This document shows positions 52,701 to 61,400 of a stretch of 64,000 nt of DNA, piece by piece. Where the stretch lies: contig NC_012877.2 in NCBI RefSeq assembly GCF_000003195.3, forward strand, positions 9,278,855 through 9,342,854, given 5' to 3'. The DNA comes from Sorghum bicolor. Taxonomy: Eukaryota > Streptophyta > Magnoliopsida > Poales > Poaceae. Each line of letters begins with the position of its first letter. The stretch's first letter is position 1. Both the position numbers and the translations under genes were made by a program. The notes beneath the pieces were generated by a model. It was not told the origin of the DNA, searched no databases, and saw only the letters and a list, made by a program, of their open reading frames with translations.

Positions 52701-54733
52701 GCGGTGGCCAGGGCCATGCGCGTGTTGATGATCCGGCCGCGAGATTGCGACGCGGTCATGTCCTTGATCACCTTCCACATCTCAGCCGACGTGGTGCAGT
52801 TGGATACCTGCACTTGAATCTCCTTGGAGATGGAGGTCAGGATATAGTTGACGATCTGCTGATCCTTGGCGACCCACTCCTTGTACTCGGGGTTGTCGAT
52901 CAGCTCCGTCGGCTTCTCAGCAGATTTGGGAATCTGCTTGGGCGGCGCCGCCGTTTCCGGCTGGATGAAGTGCTCGAGCTGGCAGCCACGCAGGGCGGAG
53001 AGCACCTGCATCTTCCATAGAGGGAAGTTGTTTTTGGATAGCTTTTCGGTAACAGGGCAGCCTATGAGCGAGAACTGGAAAGGGTTGGCGGCGATGGAAG
53101 AAGAAGAGGAAGACATGATCGAGTCTAGAAAGGAACCTAGGCTCTGATTACCATGTTAGAATGGGTTGAACGTGATTGCCTTCTCAGGCTCACCGCTCCA
53201 TGTTAATATAGGCTAGGAAGAGCCCCTAGCGTGGCGTTACAGGGAAAGTTACAAGCATGCAAGAGCATGCACTGGTTTAACTATACATGGTCACTATTAC
53301 TCAACACTTTACAACCACAGGAACAAGTCATGGAGCTAAGTCATGATCCTACACCTATGGAGCCGGTAGCCGATCCATTCAACCTTGAGAAGTGTTCAAC
53401 ATCACCCATGCACTCCAGCCGGATATCATGGTCATGTGATATTCTTAACACAGGAAACTACAACCAATCGAATTTTCACCTCCCTTCTCTGTCATCTCAT
53501 TTCCCTGCTGCCCTCCTTTGACACAGCCACCACGGGCAGGAAACTGGAGGAACGTCCCGCACCTACCCCATCCGGTCACTACCCCAGTGTTGTACCCCAT
53601 CCGGTCACTACCCCAGTGTTGTACCCCATCCGGTCACTACCCCAGTGTTGTGACAAGTGTGGTCAAGTGACATGACAACCCTTGGCATAAGCACAAATGA
53701 TTCTATTGAAATAAAGTGTTTTTTTTCTGAATGTAAAACATAAATCACTGCAATTAGTTAACCTGGCATAAATTGGAGTTACTAATTTGTAAAGCTTGTA
53801 CGAATCAACATGTTTCTGACACCTATTGACGAAATCTGAGTTGTTTCTGTGGTAGTTCATTTTTAAGCAGTTTTCAGTGTTCTTACATTACTGTCATATT
53901 TCCTTGTTATGCTTTATGAACTGCATGATGCCTGTGCTTTAGTTGGCAGTTTGACAAAATAGGGTGCTAACATTCTTTGTACATGCAGGTTGCTCTGAGT
54001 GATACTGGTATCCCAAAAGTTAATGTTTCTGTTAGTGCTGCATCAGAAGAGGAGCCCGAGGTCAATGTAAGCGATGAGGAATTTCTGCAGTTCGACACCT
54101 CCGGTGTGCCTGTTATAATTACATTAACCAAGGTAATGTGTTTCCTTCCCTAACTCTTTTATCTTTGGTGTTGAGTAGACATATGCTTTATTGATTGCAT
54201 GTTGATTGTGTTAAAAATGTTTTAGAATGGTCCAACACGTCAGCAAAGTAACTCTCGAGTACCTTCAGAGGTTTGAGCTGCTGACTATCGAGTAGCTTCA
54301 GTTCTATTCTCATATTAGTCTTGGCAATCTCATACAAATATGAAATTTGTACCAGTTGAATACCCCAGCACATTGAGCCCCATTAAAAACTGTCACTGCC
54401 TAGCAAGCAATTGAGCACCCCCAGTAACAATTGCCTTATGTTTTCTTTCTCATGCGATACCTGTGTTTAATCAGTTATCTTTGTTGCTTATGGCAGGTGG
54501 GTCGGCACTACATTGTTGACGCCACCTCAGAGGAAGAATCCCAGACGAGTTCTGCAGTGTCGGTGTCCGTCAACAGGCACGGCCAAATATGCGGGCTTAG
54601 CAAGAGGGGAGGTGCAGGGCTGGACCCAAGCGTCATTTTGGATATGCTATCTGTCGCCAAGCATGTGAGCCAGCAGTTCATCTCTCTCTTGGATTCAGAG
54701 ATAGCTGCCGCCGAAGCTGAAGTGGAAGAGTAA
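37774..54733 (+). CDS. RRP42: Exosome complex component RRP42 (RNase PH-like), 7 coding exons
   Basis: Coding exons: 37774-37902, 38000-38056, 38420-38512, 39112-39190, 40072-40196, 53989-54132, 54497-54733. They sum to 864 nt (287 aa plus TAA) and all phases join. Residues show the RNase PH fold: [87 protein letters not shown] and [20 protein letters not shown]42 is one of six RNase PH-type subunits of the nine-subunit exosome ring that threads RNA for 3'-5' decay in nucleus and cytoplasm; length is close to the human homologue. Three ATGs in a row follow an AG; the first is used here. Intron 1 starts GCAGGT (GC donor). Intron 5 is 13,792 bp because of nested retrotransposons, yet its splice sites look normal. 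Confidence 0.95.
41286..41661 (+). repeat. 5' LTR of element X
   Basis: 376 bp, TG...CA ends. It contains repeated CAGGCGCAGGAATAGG and GATCATGCAGG words in its first 130 bp and AATAAAG near 41500. It aligns to 47543-47656 plus 53456-53655, the split 3' LTR. Confidence 0.8.
41691..41831 (+). pseudogene. Truncated gag start of element X
   Basis: ATG 41691 opens a frame [20 protein letters not shown]..., continuing to GFQTGLDEI. At about 41832 it runs into an inverted LTR segment and the frame ends soon after. It resembles the helical N-terminus of plant retrotransposon gag; no capsid domain remains. Confidence 0.55.
41832..42008 (-). repeat. Inverted internal copy of the X LTR
   Basis: The - strand of this stretch matches the middle of the X LTR (AATAGGCAAGGGGATCATGC to CTCACCTCCCTTCTCTG). 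It faces the 3' LTR remainder that begins on the other side of Z, so before Z arrived the two formed a head-to-head palindrome. Confidence 0.75.
42202..45178 (-). pseudogene. Element Z pol: integrase, RT and RNase H, broken
   Basis: GAG-pre-integrase ([18 protein letters not shown]) and zinc-binding CHACQLGHH lie near 45100. The integrase core follows with [19 protein letters not shown] and [12 protein letters not shown] starts near 43678 ([28 protein letters not shown]), with [14 protein letters not shown] in place of the usual YVDD. Frameshifts occur near 43090 and 42890. RNase H shows [22 protein letters not shown] at 42475-42477 stands where a CAG would fit; the frame continues to [11 protein letters not shown] and ends at 42202. 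Confidence 0.85.
45293..47087 (-). pseudogene. Element Z gag and protease region, frameshifted
   Basis: From 47087 downward a Pro/Ala-rich N-terminus is followed, after a frame change near 46600, by a capsid-like domain ([60 protein letters not shown]). Near 45550 the protease site reads [12 protein letters not shown], with Arg where the family has Gly (DSG). No zinc knuckle is seen. The protein cannot be active as it stands. Confidence 0.7.
47662..47958 (-). repeat. 3' LTR of element Y
   Basis: 297 bp, TGTTAG to TTAACA on the + strand; pairs with 53154-53450. Confidence 0.92.
48285..48378 (+). promoter_or_regulatory. 5S rRNA-like internal Pol III promoter, left Cassandra LTR
   Basis: CCGGAAGCC to GGTGCGCAC aligns by eye with the 3' two-thirds of plant 5S rRNA. 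Box A-like sequence is at 48314-48329 and box C-like at 48343-48356. Spacing is close to that of 5S genes. Whether it is transcribed is unknown. Confidence 0.8.
48769..48862 (+). promoter_or_regulatory. 5S rRNA-like internal Pol III promoter, right Cassandra LTR
   Basis: Same block as in the left LTR; box A-like at 48798-48813 and box C-like at 48827-48840. It differs from the left copy at two sites (A for G just after box A, T for C just after box C). Confidence 0.8.
50881..52171 (-). pseudogene. Element Y protease and integrase
   Basis: Directly after the gag stop the same frame continues with [17 protein letters not shown], the protease active site (DTG). A frameshift falls in an A-run near 51900. 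The GAG-pre-integrase and zinc-binding region follow ([33 protein letters not shown]), then the integrase core ([37 protein letters not shown]). The ORF ends at 50881, where the frame is lost before the linker. Catalytic residues are intact; only the frame is broken. Confidence 0.88.
52172..53116 (-). pseudogene. Element Y gag with zinc knuckle
   Basis: ATG 53116 opens a 314-codon frame. It has a UBN2-type capsid domain ([60 protein letters not shown]), a Gly/Arg-rich stretch, and a knuckle [14 protein letters not shown]. It stops at TAG 52172, where an in-frame TGG would fit. Since protease follows in the same frame, this stop probably cut a gag-pol fusion. Gag itself looks complete. Confidence 0.85.
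53154..53450 (-). repeat. 5' LTR of element Y
   Basis: 297 bp; differs from the 3' LTR by one base (C versus G in the CTCACSGCTCC segment near the outer edge on the + strand). Confidence 0.92.
53456..53655 (+). repeat. Right part of the 3' LTR of element X
   Basis: Continues the LTR interrupted by Y and matches 41500-41661. It ends with three tandem copies of a 29-bp unit that is single in the 5' LTR (53567-53652). Confidence 0.75.
53567..53652 (+). repeat. 29-bp unit repeated three times in the X 3' LTR
   Basis: The unit starts TACCCCATCCGGTCACTACC and ends CCAGTGTTG. The 5' LTR has one diverged copy at about 41629-41652. Confidence 0.85.
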
Positions 54734-55779
54734 AGAAACAAAAAAGAGCGGGCAGATGTGGCGCCGTCTAATTGCGAAGTACTATTCATGTAGGAGTACT
54801 CGCTTTGGATCTAAGTATGAGTTCATTTGAACTTGTTGACGTCGTCCACTAAAATGATGGGAGCGAACACGGGCACTGCAGAAGCTGACGATTTGTCCGG
54901 CCCACTTTCTCCAGTTTACTGGTCTACTGGTGTTGCTTCTCATGAAACGAACATACACAGTCGGGGGTTACTGCATTATTAATCTCTGGTGAATTCCCGA
55001 CGCGGGGATTTAGTCTAAAACTGATGTAAGAATTAATTGACGGCATAGGGATTTTGAGGATGGAATGTGCACATTTGGAACACAGACACATGTTGCACAT
55101 CAGTCCAATTTGGTGGAAGAAACATTGAATCAATAGACGCTAAGAGCATGCCGACAGTTTATCAATTCCACCCCTCGTCCTCATAAAACTGCCGCATTGA
55201 CAGAGATGCCTCACCTTTTCTTCTCCAGCAGTCCCTCGATAACTGGAATGAGATCATCCCTCATCTTAGCCCACCTAGGTCCTGCCTCCCGTAGTCCCGT
55301 GAATAGGCACAACAATTGACACCGTTGCCGCCGTCTTCGCCGATGCAGTGAGTTGTGCACCCTGTGCCGTCCCATTGCTGTCCTTGCCGAGCCCATGGCA
55401 CGCAGCGCCGCCCCCGCTAAGCGCCACTCCGTCGCCGTCCTCGCCGGTCGCCGCTTGTTTCTTCCCCTCCACCGCCATCTCTCCGTGTCATCTCCATCTC
55501 TTCTTCCTCCCTCGGCGCCCTGGTCTCCTCGTTCCAGATGTTGCGCTGCCCAGCTAGCTGCCTCGGGGAGCGATCTCCGCATTCCCGCTGCCCGTAGAGG
55601 CTGGTTTCCCTTGCGCCAGCTGTTGGAGCCCTGCTGAAGTATGCGGCCACCATGGTGGAGGTCCAGGCTGCCCTCGGCAAGTCGCAGACTGCGTCATTTT
55701 CAGGAGGTCCTGCATAGCACGGGTGCATTGAGCTCATCAAGCTTGTACTGGGAGCATGGACGCTGCAGCACAAGCATTG
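54734..55779. other. RRP42 3' UTR and intergenic DNA, with a GC-rich segment
   Basis: The first 200-300 bp probably hold the 3' UTR. From 55230 to 55680 the DNA is GC-rich with open frames on both strands, none with a recognisable domain. It is cut at 55780 by a copia LTR. It may be a gene fragment, but nothing supports a call. Confidence 0.4.
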
Positions 55780-56044
55780 TGTTATGCAAATTGTGTATTT
55801 AGAGGAAGCTGTATTACGTGAATTGCGTTAGGAAGCACAAGTTTTAGCAATTTGTGCTTGTAGGTGGCAAAAGTGCTAGCAAATTGTGATTGTATAGAAA
55901 CAGAAAAGCAGATTGTATAGATTGTGTTGGTGTAAATATATATTTGTAAGAGGGTTCCTATGTAAAAGTGAAACAAATGAATAGAGAGTGGGTGTGTGTG
56001 TTTACGACACACATCAGAACCTTCCCAATCCCCAAATCGTGACA
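55780..56044 (+). repeat. 5' LTR of the 55780 copia element
   Basis: 265 bp with TG...CA ends, a TAAATATATA TATA-like sequence near 55933, and a primer-binding site immediately after it. Confidence 0.75.
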
Positions 56045-56681
56045 TGGTATCAGAGCCCGTGTTAGGGTTTCGCGTACCGGTGGAGGCGGCACGGCCGTCT
56101 GAGCGTGTAGCCGCGAGCTGGAGACGAAGCAGGTCGGCGCGGGGCGGCGGCGTTGTGCGGAGGCAGGCCCTATCGCGCGGGCCAGCGCGGTCACGCGGAG
56201 GTGATGCGGGCGTGAAGGAGGCGCGTCCTGCGGTGGAGCGACGCGCAAGGGCGGCGGACTTCCTGCGGTGAAGCCGGCGGCGCGTGCGGGTGTGCTGGCG
56301 GACGTGGTCGCGGTGCCTGGCGGCGGCCGGCCGGCAGCAGCAGTCGCGCAGGGAGCAGGGTCGGCGGCGCGTGCAGGCGTACTGCGCGGCCACCGGCAGT
56401 AGCAGTCAGCAGGGCACAGCCGCGCAGGGAGCAGGGCCGATGGCGGCGCGTGCAGGCGTGCGCGTGCTGCGCAGCGTGAGGAACGACGCGTGCGTTCTGA
56501 CAAACAGAGAGAAAAAGGGTGGTTTCTGTTGAAAAAAAAGGAGAAAAAAAGAAAAAAAAGAGAAAAGGAAGGAGATTGGTGGGCTGCTCTGTGATCTGTG
56601 AGTGAAAGTGGAGGTTTTTGCCACTTGTGTGTAGTGAGGTGATTTGGTCTTATTTGTGGAGAAGTTGATTTGGGGAGGGAG

Positions 56682-57778
56682 ATGGATGCAGGAAAAGAGT
56701 TAGAGAAGCCAGGAGACATTGAGGGTAATAGCGGAGGTGCTCCACTAGTTACTAAGGCTGAGTTGAAAGAGAAGATAAAGTCGATGATTCAGGGGCTTAT
56801 AGAGATGAATTTGATTGGTCCTAGGGAGGTGCGTGAGCTCAAATTGGAGCTCATTCCAAATGACGTGAAGTTAGAGGGAAGTAACAACTATTTGAGTTGG
56901 TCCAGAAGAGTGCAAGTGATACTAGGAGGAAAGGGAGTAGAGAACTATTTGAGGGAAGATTGTGTTGAGCCAGCTAACAAGCTTAGCCCTGAATGGAGAG
57001 TTTGGCACACAACAAACTCTACCATAGTGGCATGGTTACTATCATCCATGTCACCATCGGTTAGTAAAGTGGTGGAAGCTATGCATACTGCAGCACAAAT
57101 ATGGAAAACTCTGAGCAACAGGTATTCCAAGCAGGGAAATGTAATGGTAATGATGGAGATTCGAACAAGGCTGATGCAGTGAAACAAGCGGGAAGGTCAG
57201 TAGAGCAATATGCGAGTGAACTACAGTACTTATGGGGAGAGTTGGATCACTATGCTCCACTCAACATGAGAGATCCACAGGATGCTCATGATGTTCAGAA
57301 GTGGATTGAGGACAGGAGGGTGACTCATTTTCTAAAGAACCTAGATCCTGAGTTTGATAGCAGGAGGGCTGCCTTTTGCCATCAGGAGAGTCTCCCTACC
57401 ATGGAGGAGGCTGTGTCAGCCATGGTTATTGAGGAGAGCAGACTGAGGATGATGAGTGGTAATAATCCTGTAAAGTCAGCCTACACCTCAGCCTACACCT
57501 CAGTGGCAGAGAGAAAGTGTTATAATTGTGGAGAGGAGGGACACTTGAGCTATAATTGTCCCCTTCCCAAGAACTATGGTGGTAGAAGTGGAAATCGTGG
57601 GGGTCGCGGTGGTGCTCGTGGTGATCAAGGAGGTCGCAATGGTCGTGGCGGAGGACGTGGTAGAGGACATGGTGGTCCTCAGGCCAATGTTGCTACCTGG
57701 GAGAGTGGTTCTCAGGTCACTACTGCTACTACAGGTGTTGACACAGTTTTTGGGCACGTGTCTAGGATGGCAGGATAA
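56682..57778 (+). pseudogene. Copia gag with zinc knuckle, one frameshift
   Basis: ATG 56682 (MDAGKELEKPGDIEGN). The capsid domain includes LEGSNNYLSWSRRVQVIL and IWKTLSNRYSKQGN. At 57180 a TGA follows MEIRTRLMQ; one missing T in CAGTTGAAA would explain the shift. The other frame continues with VKQAGRSVEQYASELQYLWG and DPEFDSRRAAFCHQ. The knuckle CYNCGEEGHLSYNC and a Gly/Arg-rich tail follow. It ends at 57778 near the Tat LTR. Confidence 0.85.
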
Positions 57779-57790
57779 GGTGGCAGTACG

Positions 57791-58431
57791 ATGTTTACAA
57801 AGTGGGTTGCCGATGAGGATGGTTGCCGATGAGAGAGAAGTTGAACGTGACTAAGTCCACAGGCAGTAATATGGTGCCGATGGCTAGATAAGAAAGTCTG
57901 CCGATGACTATGGCAAAGGGTATGCCGATGATGCAAAGAGGGAGTCCGGAAGCTGCCGGTCGTTATGTGGAGGAGTTTCGGTTTGTCACGAGGGATAGTT
58001 TTGTTATTTCCTTAATTATTTGCATCGTTTTGTATACGGATTCCGTGTAATTTGGAATTCGAATTCTAATCATGTCTGGTTGTAGCTCTTTGAGCAGGGT
58101 ATAAATATAGACCCTAGAGCCTTGTAATAAAAAATCAATCAATGAATCAAACACACGTTTTTACTCATATTCCAGCATTTACTTTTCGACGACTTCGTCA
58201 TACTTTTTCCTTTTGTTACGAGTTCTTAGGAATTCGTCGACTTAAGCTCGGCGTGTTCTCAAGTTCCGCGTGAGTACCTCTTAGCCGTGACATCCGGGCG
58301 CATCGCTGTTGTCAGGACTAAAGTATTCGAGTTATCACCTTTGCCGATAGCAAGGTCAAATCGGCTGGCACGCCTTAACGTTTGAATCGGGTATTAGCCC
58401 TTTGTGTTTGCAGATCAGTTTTGCATCAACA
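57791..58431 (+). repeat. 5' LTR of the Tat element
   Basis: The end TGCATCAACA lies just before the primer-binding site. The start is uncertain (TGTTTACAAAG at 57791 or TGGCAGTACG at 57781). The LTR holds seven GCCGAT/ATCGGC words, a TATA box at 58100 and AATAAAAAATC at 58126. Confidence 0.65.
58100..58107 (+). promoter_or_regulatory. TATA box of the Tat LTR
   Basis: TATAAATA in the LTR, about 25 bp before an AATAAA-rich region. Confidence 0.65.
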
Positions 58432-58478
58432 CATCTTTTGGCACGCCCGGTGGGACAGGATTCAAGATCAAGATCAAC

Positions 58479-61400
58479 ATGTCGATCTCTGACCTCGATC
58501 AAGAGAACGTCATCCCCGTGACGGAGGCCAACCTCAAGGATGAGCAGAAGCAAGCTATTGCCCAAGCCATGGAAGAGTTCAAGCAGCAATGCCTGAGGTC
58601 TTTCAGCATAAACAGGAGCGGCGAAGTGGTCCAGAAAGATACACTGCCGGCACCACGGCAGGTTACCTTTGACGCCAATCCTGGCAAGCTTCAAGATATG
58701 GTTGACAATGCCATCAATCGAGCGTTGATTAACCAAGCTAGTGTACTGTCTAATACGGTTTTCAATGCCGTGGCAAGAACTTTCAAGGAAGGACAAATCC
58801 CACCAGATTATGTGGGCCCCTCCCATCATCAGCCAACGGCACCAGAGGTCACGGCTCCATCGGCTGCCTTGACGACTGCAAGTGCACAATCTGCCGTCCC
58901 TACAAGTACATCGGGGACTACTGGTGCACTATCTATGCCGATGACAACCAACCCACAAATTTCAGTTGGGCAGCATAAACTGACAACAGATATGTTGGCA
59001 TCGGCAATGTCAGGGTTGACTCTTCCTCCCAACTGGTGGGGTTACGGTATGCCTCCAGAGTTGACACCGGGAACATCACAAATAACTGACATGAGGGGCA
59101 AAACTCCTATGACATCGGCACCTCCCAATGCGCCGGTGAACCAGAGTCCTCGGTATACCACAACTACTACTGCAAGGCCTCACACTGGAAATCCTCAAGA
59201 TTCAATGTTCCAGATGCCCAACGCATCGGCAGAGTCAATGCTGATGCAACAGAGGTCTATGGCCCAGTCGGGGTATGTCAATTCAACGACGGTACCCAAT
59301 TACCAATCATCGGCAGCACCTATGCCGATGAACGCTAATAATGGATGGCTTGGACAGCAAGCCTTTCCACAATCGCCCCAGCAGAGTTACCAGACTACAG
59401 GGTTCCAGCAAGGGCAGGTCTATCCCGGGTTCCAAGGTCAGGGGATTCCCAACCAGCCAATGAATTTTGGACAGCAAGTCGGAGGACAGGTGATCAATAC
59501 AATGTTCCGTGCAGATCACGTCCCGAACAGACACGTGGAGGTTCGCCACCAAGTGCCAGATCCGCAGCCGCCTCATCGGCAAGATGCCGATGCATATTGG
59601 GCCGATAAGATTGCTGAAGTAATGAGGGAACAATTTGGGATAAAACCCAAAGTCAACACTTACTCTTATCGGACACCGTATCCTCCCGCGTATGATTTGA
59701 TCCCGCTTCCACATCGGTACAAGGTACCGGATTTTACAAAGTTTTCCGGGCAGGACGACACGTCAACCATGGAGCATGTCAACAGGTTCATCATTCAATG
59801 TGGAGAGGCTGGTAACAGGGACGAATTGAGGGTTCGTCTATTTTCATCATCATTGTCTGGATCGGCCTTTACTTGGTTCATATCATTACCTCCCAACTCA
59901 GTAATTACTTGGGCCGATCTAGAGAAGCAATTCCACAAATACTTCTTCTCGGGGGTTCATGAGAAGAAGATCACCGACTTGGTCAAGTTGAGGCAACGTA
60001 ATGATGAGTCGGTTGAGGGTTTTGTGCAGAGGATACGAGAGGTCAAGAATAAATGCTATAGCTTGGTTCTGGATGATCGGCAGCTAGCCGATTTGGCTTT
60101 CCAGGGTTTGTTGCCACATATCAGGGATAAGTATGCCTCTCAGGAGTTCGAAAGTTTAAGTCATTTGGTGCAGAGGATTTCTGATCAAGACATCAAGCCT
60201 TTCGAGCCTAAAAGAGCATGGAATAGGAAAGTGTCATTTGTCGATGAAGCAACAAGCTCAGATTCTGATGAAGAACCAGTAATCGGCTTGGCAGAGTGGG
60301 TAAAAAACAAGAAGCCGATGTCTTGTCCTTTTGGGCAGAAGGAACCAGAGAAGTTTGCTTTTGACACCGCTAAGGCTGATAGGATATTTGACTTTCTACT
60401 TCAGGAAGGTCAGATCAAACTGTCACCTAACCATGTGATCCCATCGGCAGAAGAGTTGAAGAGGATGAGATATTGCAAGTGGCATAATGCAACTTTCCAT
60501 GACACCAACGAGTGCAAAGTATTCAGACAGCAGCTGCAATCGGCTATAGAGTCAGGGAGAATCAAGTTTGACAGTTCCAAAGCCCAGAAGCCGATGAAGA
60601 TAGACCAACATCCTTTCCCGACAAACATGTTGGATGCTAAGGGGAAGGCTAAGGTCTTAACATCGGAGACAGCTGAGAAGAGTGCATCGGTAGATCCTCA
60701 GCATCAAGTTACTACTGCCGATGCAAGAAGTAAGGGCTTGGTCCAGGAAGGAACTAGCTCAGGAAGGCCTCCTCGATCTGGTATCGTCATAACTCATAGA
60801 AGGCCTCGAGAAAAATGGCAACAACGGGAAGATCGGTATCGGCGCCAGCAGGAAGATTATCGACGGGAAGAAGAAAGACGCCGACAGGAGTGGAATCGGC
60901 ACAGGGATCATTGGAATTGTCCATTCTTCATCCATTGTTGGGAGGAAAATATCAAGCTTCCTACTGTCAGAGACTGCCCTGAGTGCAACGGTTATGATCG
61001 GTACGATGGGATCGATCGGCATTATCATGATGATGAACGGCGATTTAATGGGCCGATCAGAGGAAGGGTGTCAGTTCATGACCGGCTGGGGGGCAGATTT
61101 AGTGGGCACGACAGACTTAGTGACCGTGTCCAGTATTTTCCCAGGAACCAAGAAGAGCTCGAGAAAATGGCTGATGCGCGGGTTCCCGATGAATTCATAT
61201 TTTGCAGGGATGCTAACACGCATGGTATGGAGTCAAGGGAGAACCGACGCCCGACGGCAAGGCAAAGGCCACTTCCTCCATGGTGCCCTGGAGGATTAAC
61301 CAAGACACAGAAAAGGAGATTGCAACGTGAAAGGCAAGAAGAGCTAAACAAGGGAGAGAACTCTGGAAGTCGGCAGCCGTCAGACACTAAGAGGGAAGGT

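Larger units (their letters stand above)
47662..53450 (-). mobile_element. Ty1/copia element Y, young, inserted in the X LTR
   Basis: LTRs at 47662-47958 (3') and 53154-53450 (5') are both 297 bp and differ at a single base. The target duplication CAGGA is perfect (47657-47661, 53451-53455). On the - strand the primer-binding site TGGTAATCAGAGCC follows the 5' LTR (53136-53153), and a purine tract TTGAGAGGGGA precedes the 3' LTR. Gag, protease, integrase, RT and RNase H are all present but carry a few stops and frameshifts. A Cassandra element splits RNase H. Confidence 0.93.
41286..53655 (+). mobile_element. LTR element X in RRP42 intron 5, host of all other insertions there
   Basis: The 5' LTR is 41286-41661 (TGTTATGG to CATGACA). 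A TTGGTATCAG primer-binding site follows at 41664. The 3' LTR ends at 53655 in GTGACA. A perfect 5-bp duplication AGTGT flanks the unit (41281-41285, 53656-53660). The internal part is only a gag start (41691-41831) followed by an inverted piece of LTR, so the element is short and non-autonomous apart from the insertions Z and Y. Superfamily is not clear. Confidence 0.8.
55780..57790 (+). mobile_element. Ty1/copia element, 5' LTR and gag only, cut by a Tat element
   Basis: LTR 55780-56044 starts TGTTATGC and ends CGTGACA. A TGGTATCAGAGCCC primer-binding site follows at 56045. A GC-rich leader with a repeated GCGCAGGGAGCAGGG word precedes gag. The coding part ends just after gag, where the LTR of the next element begins. 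The remainder is presumably beyond the window's right edge. Confidence 0.8.
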
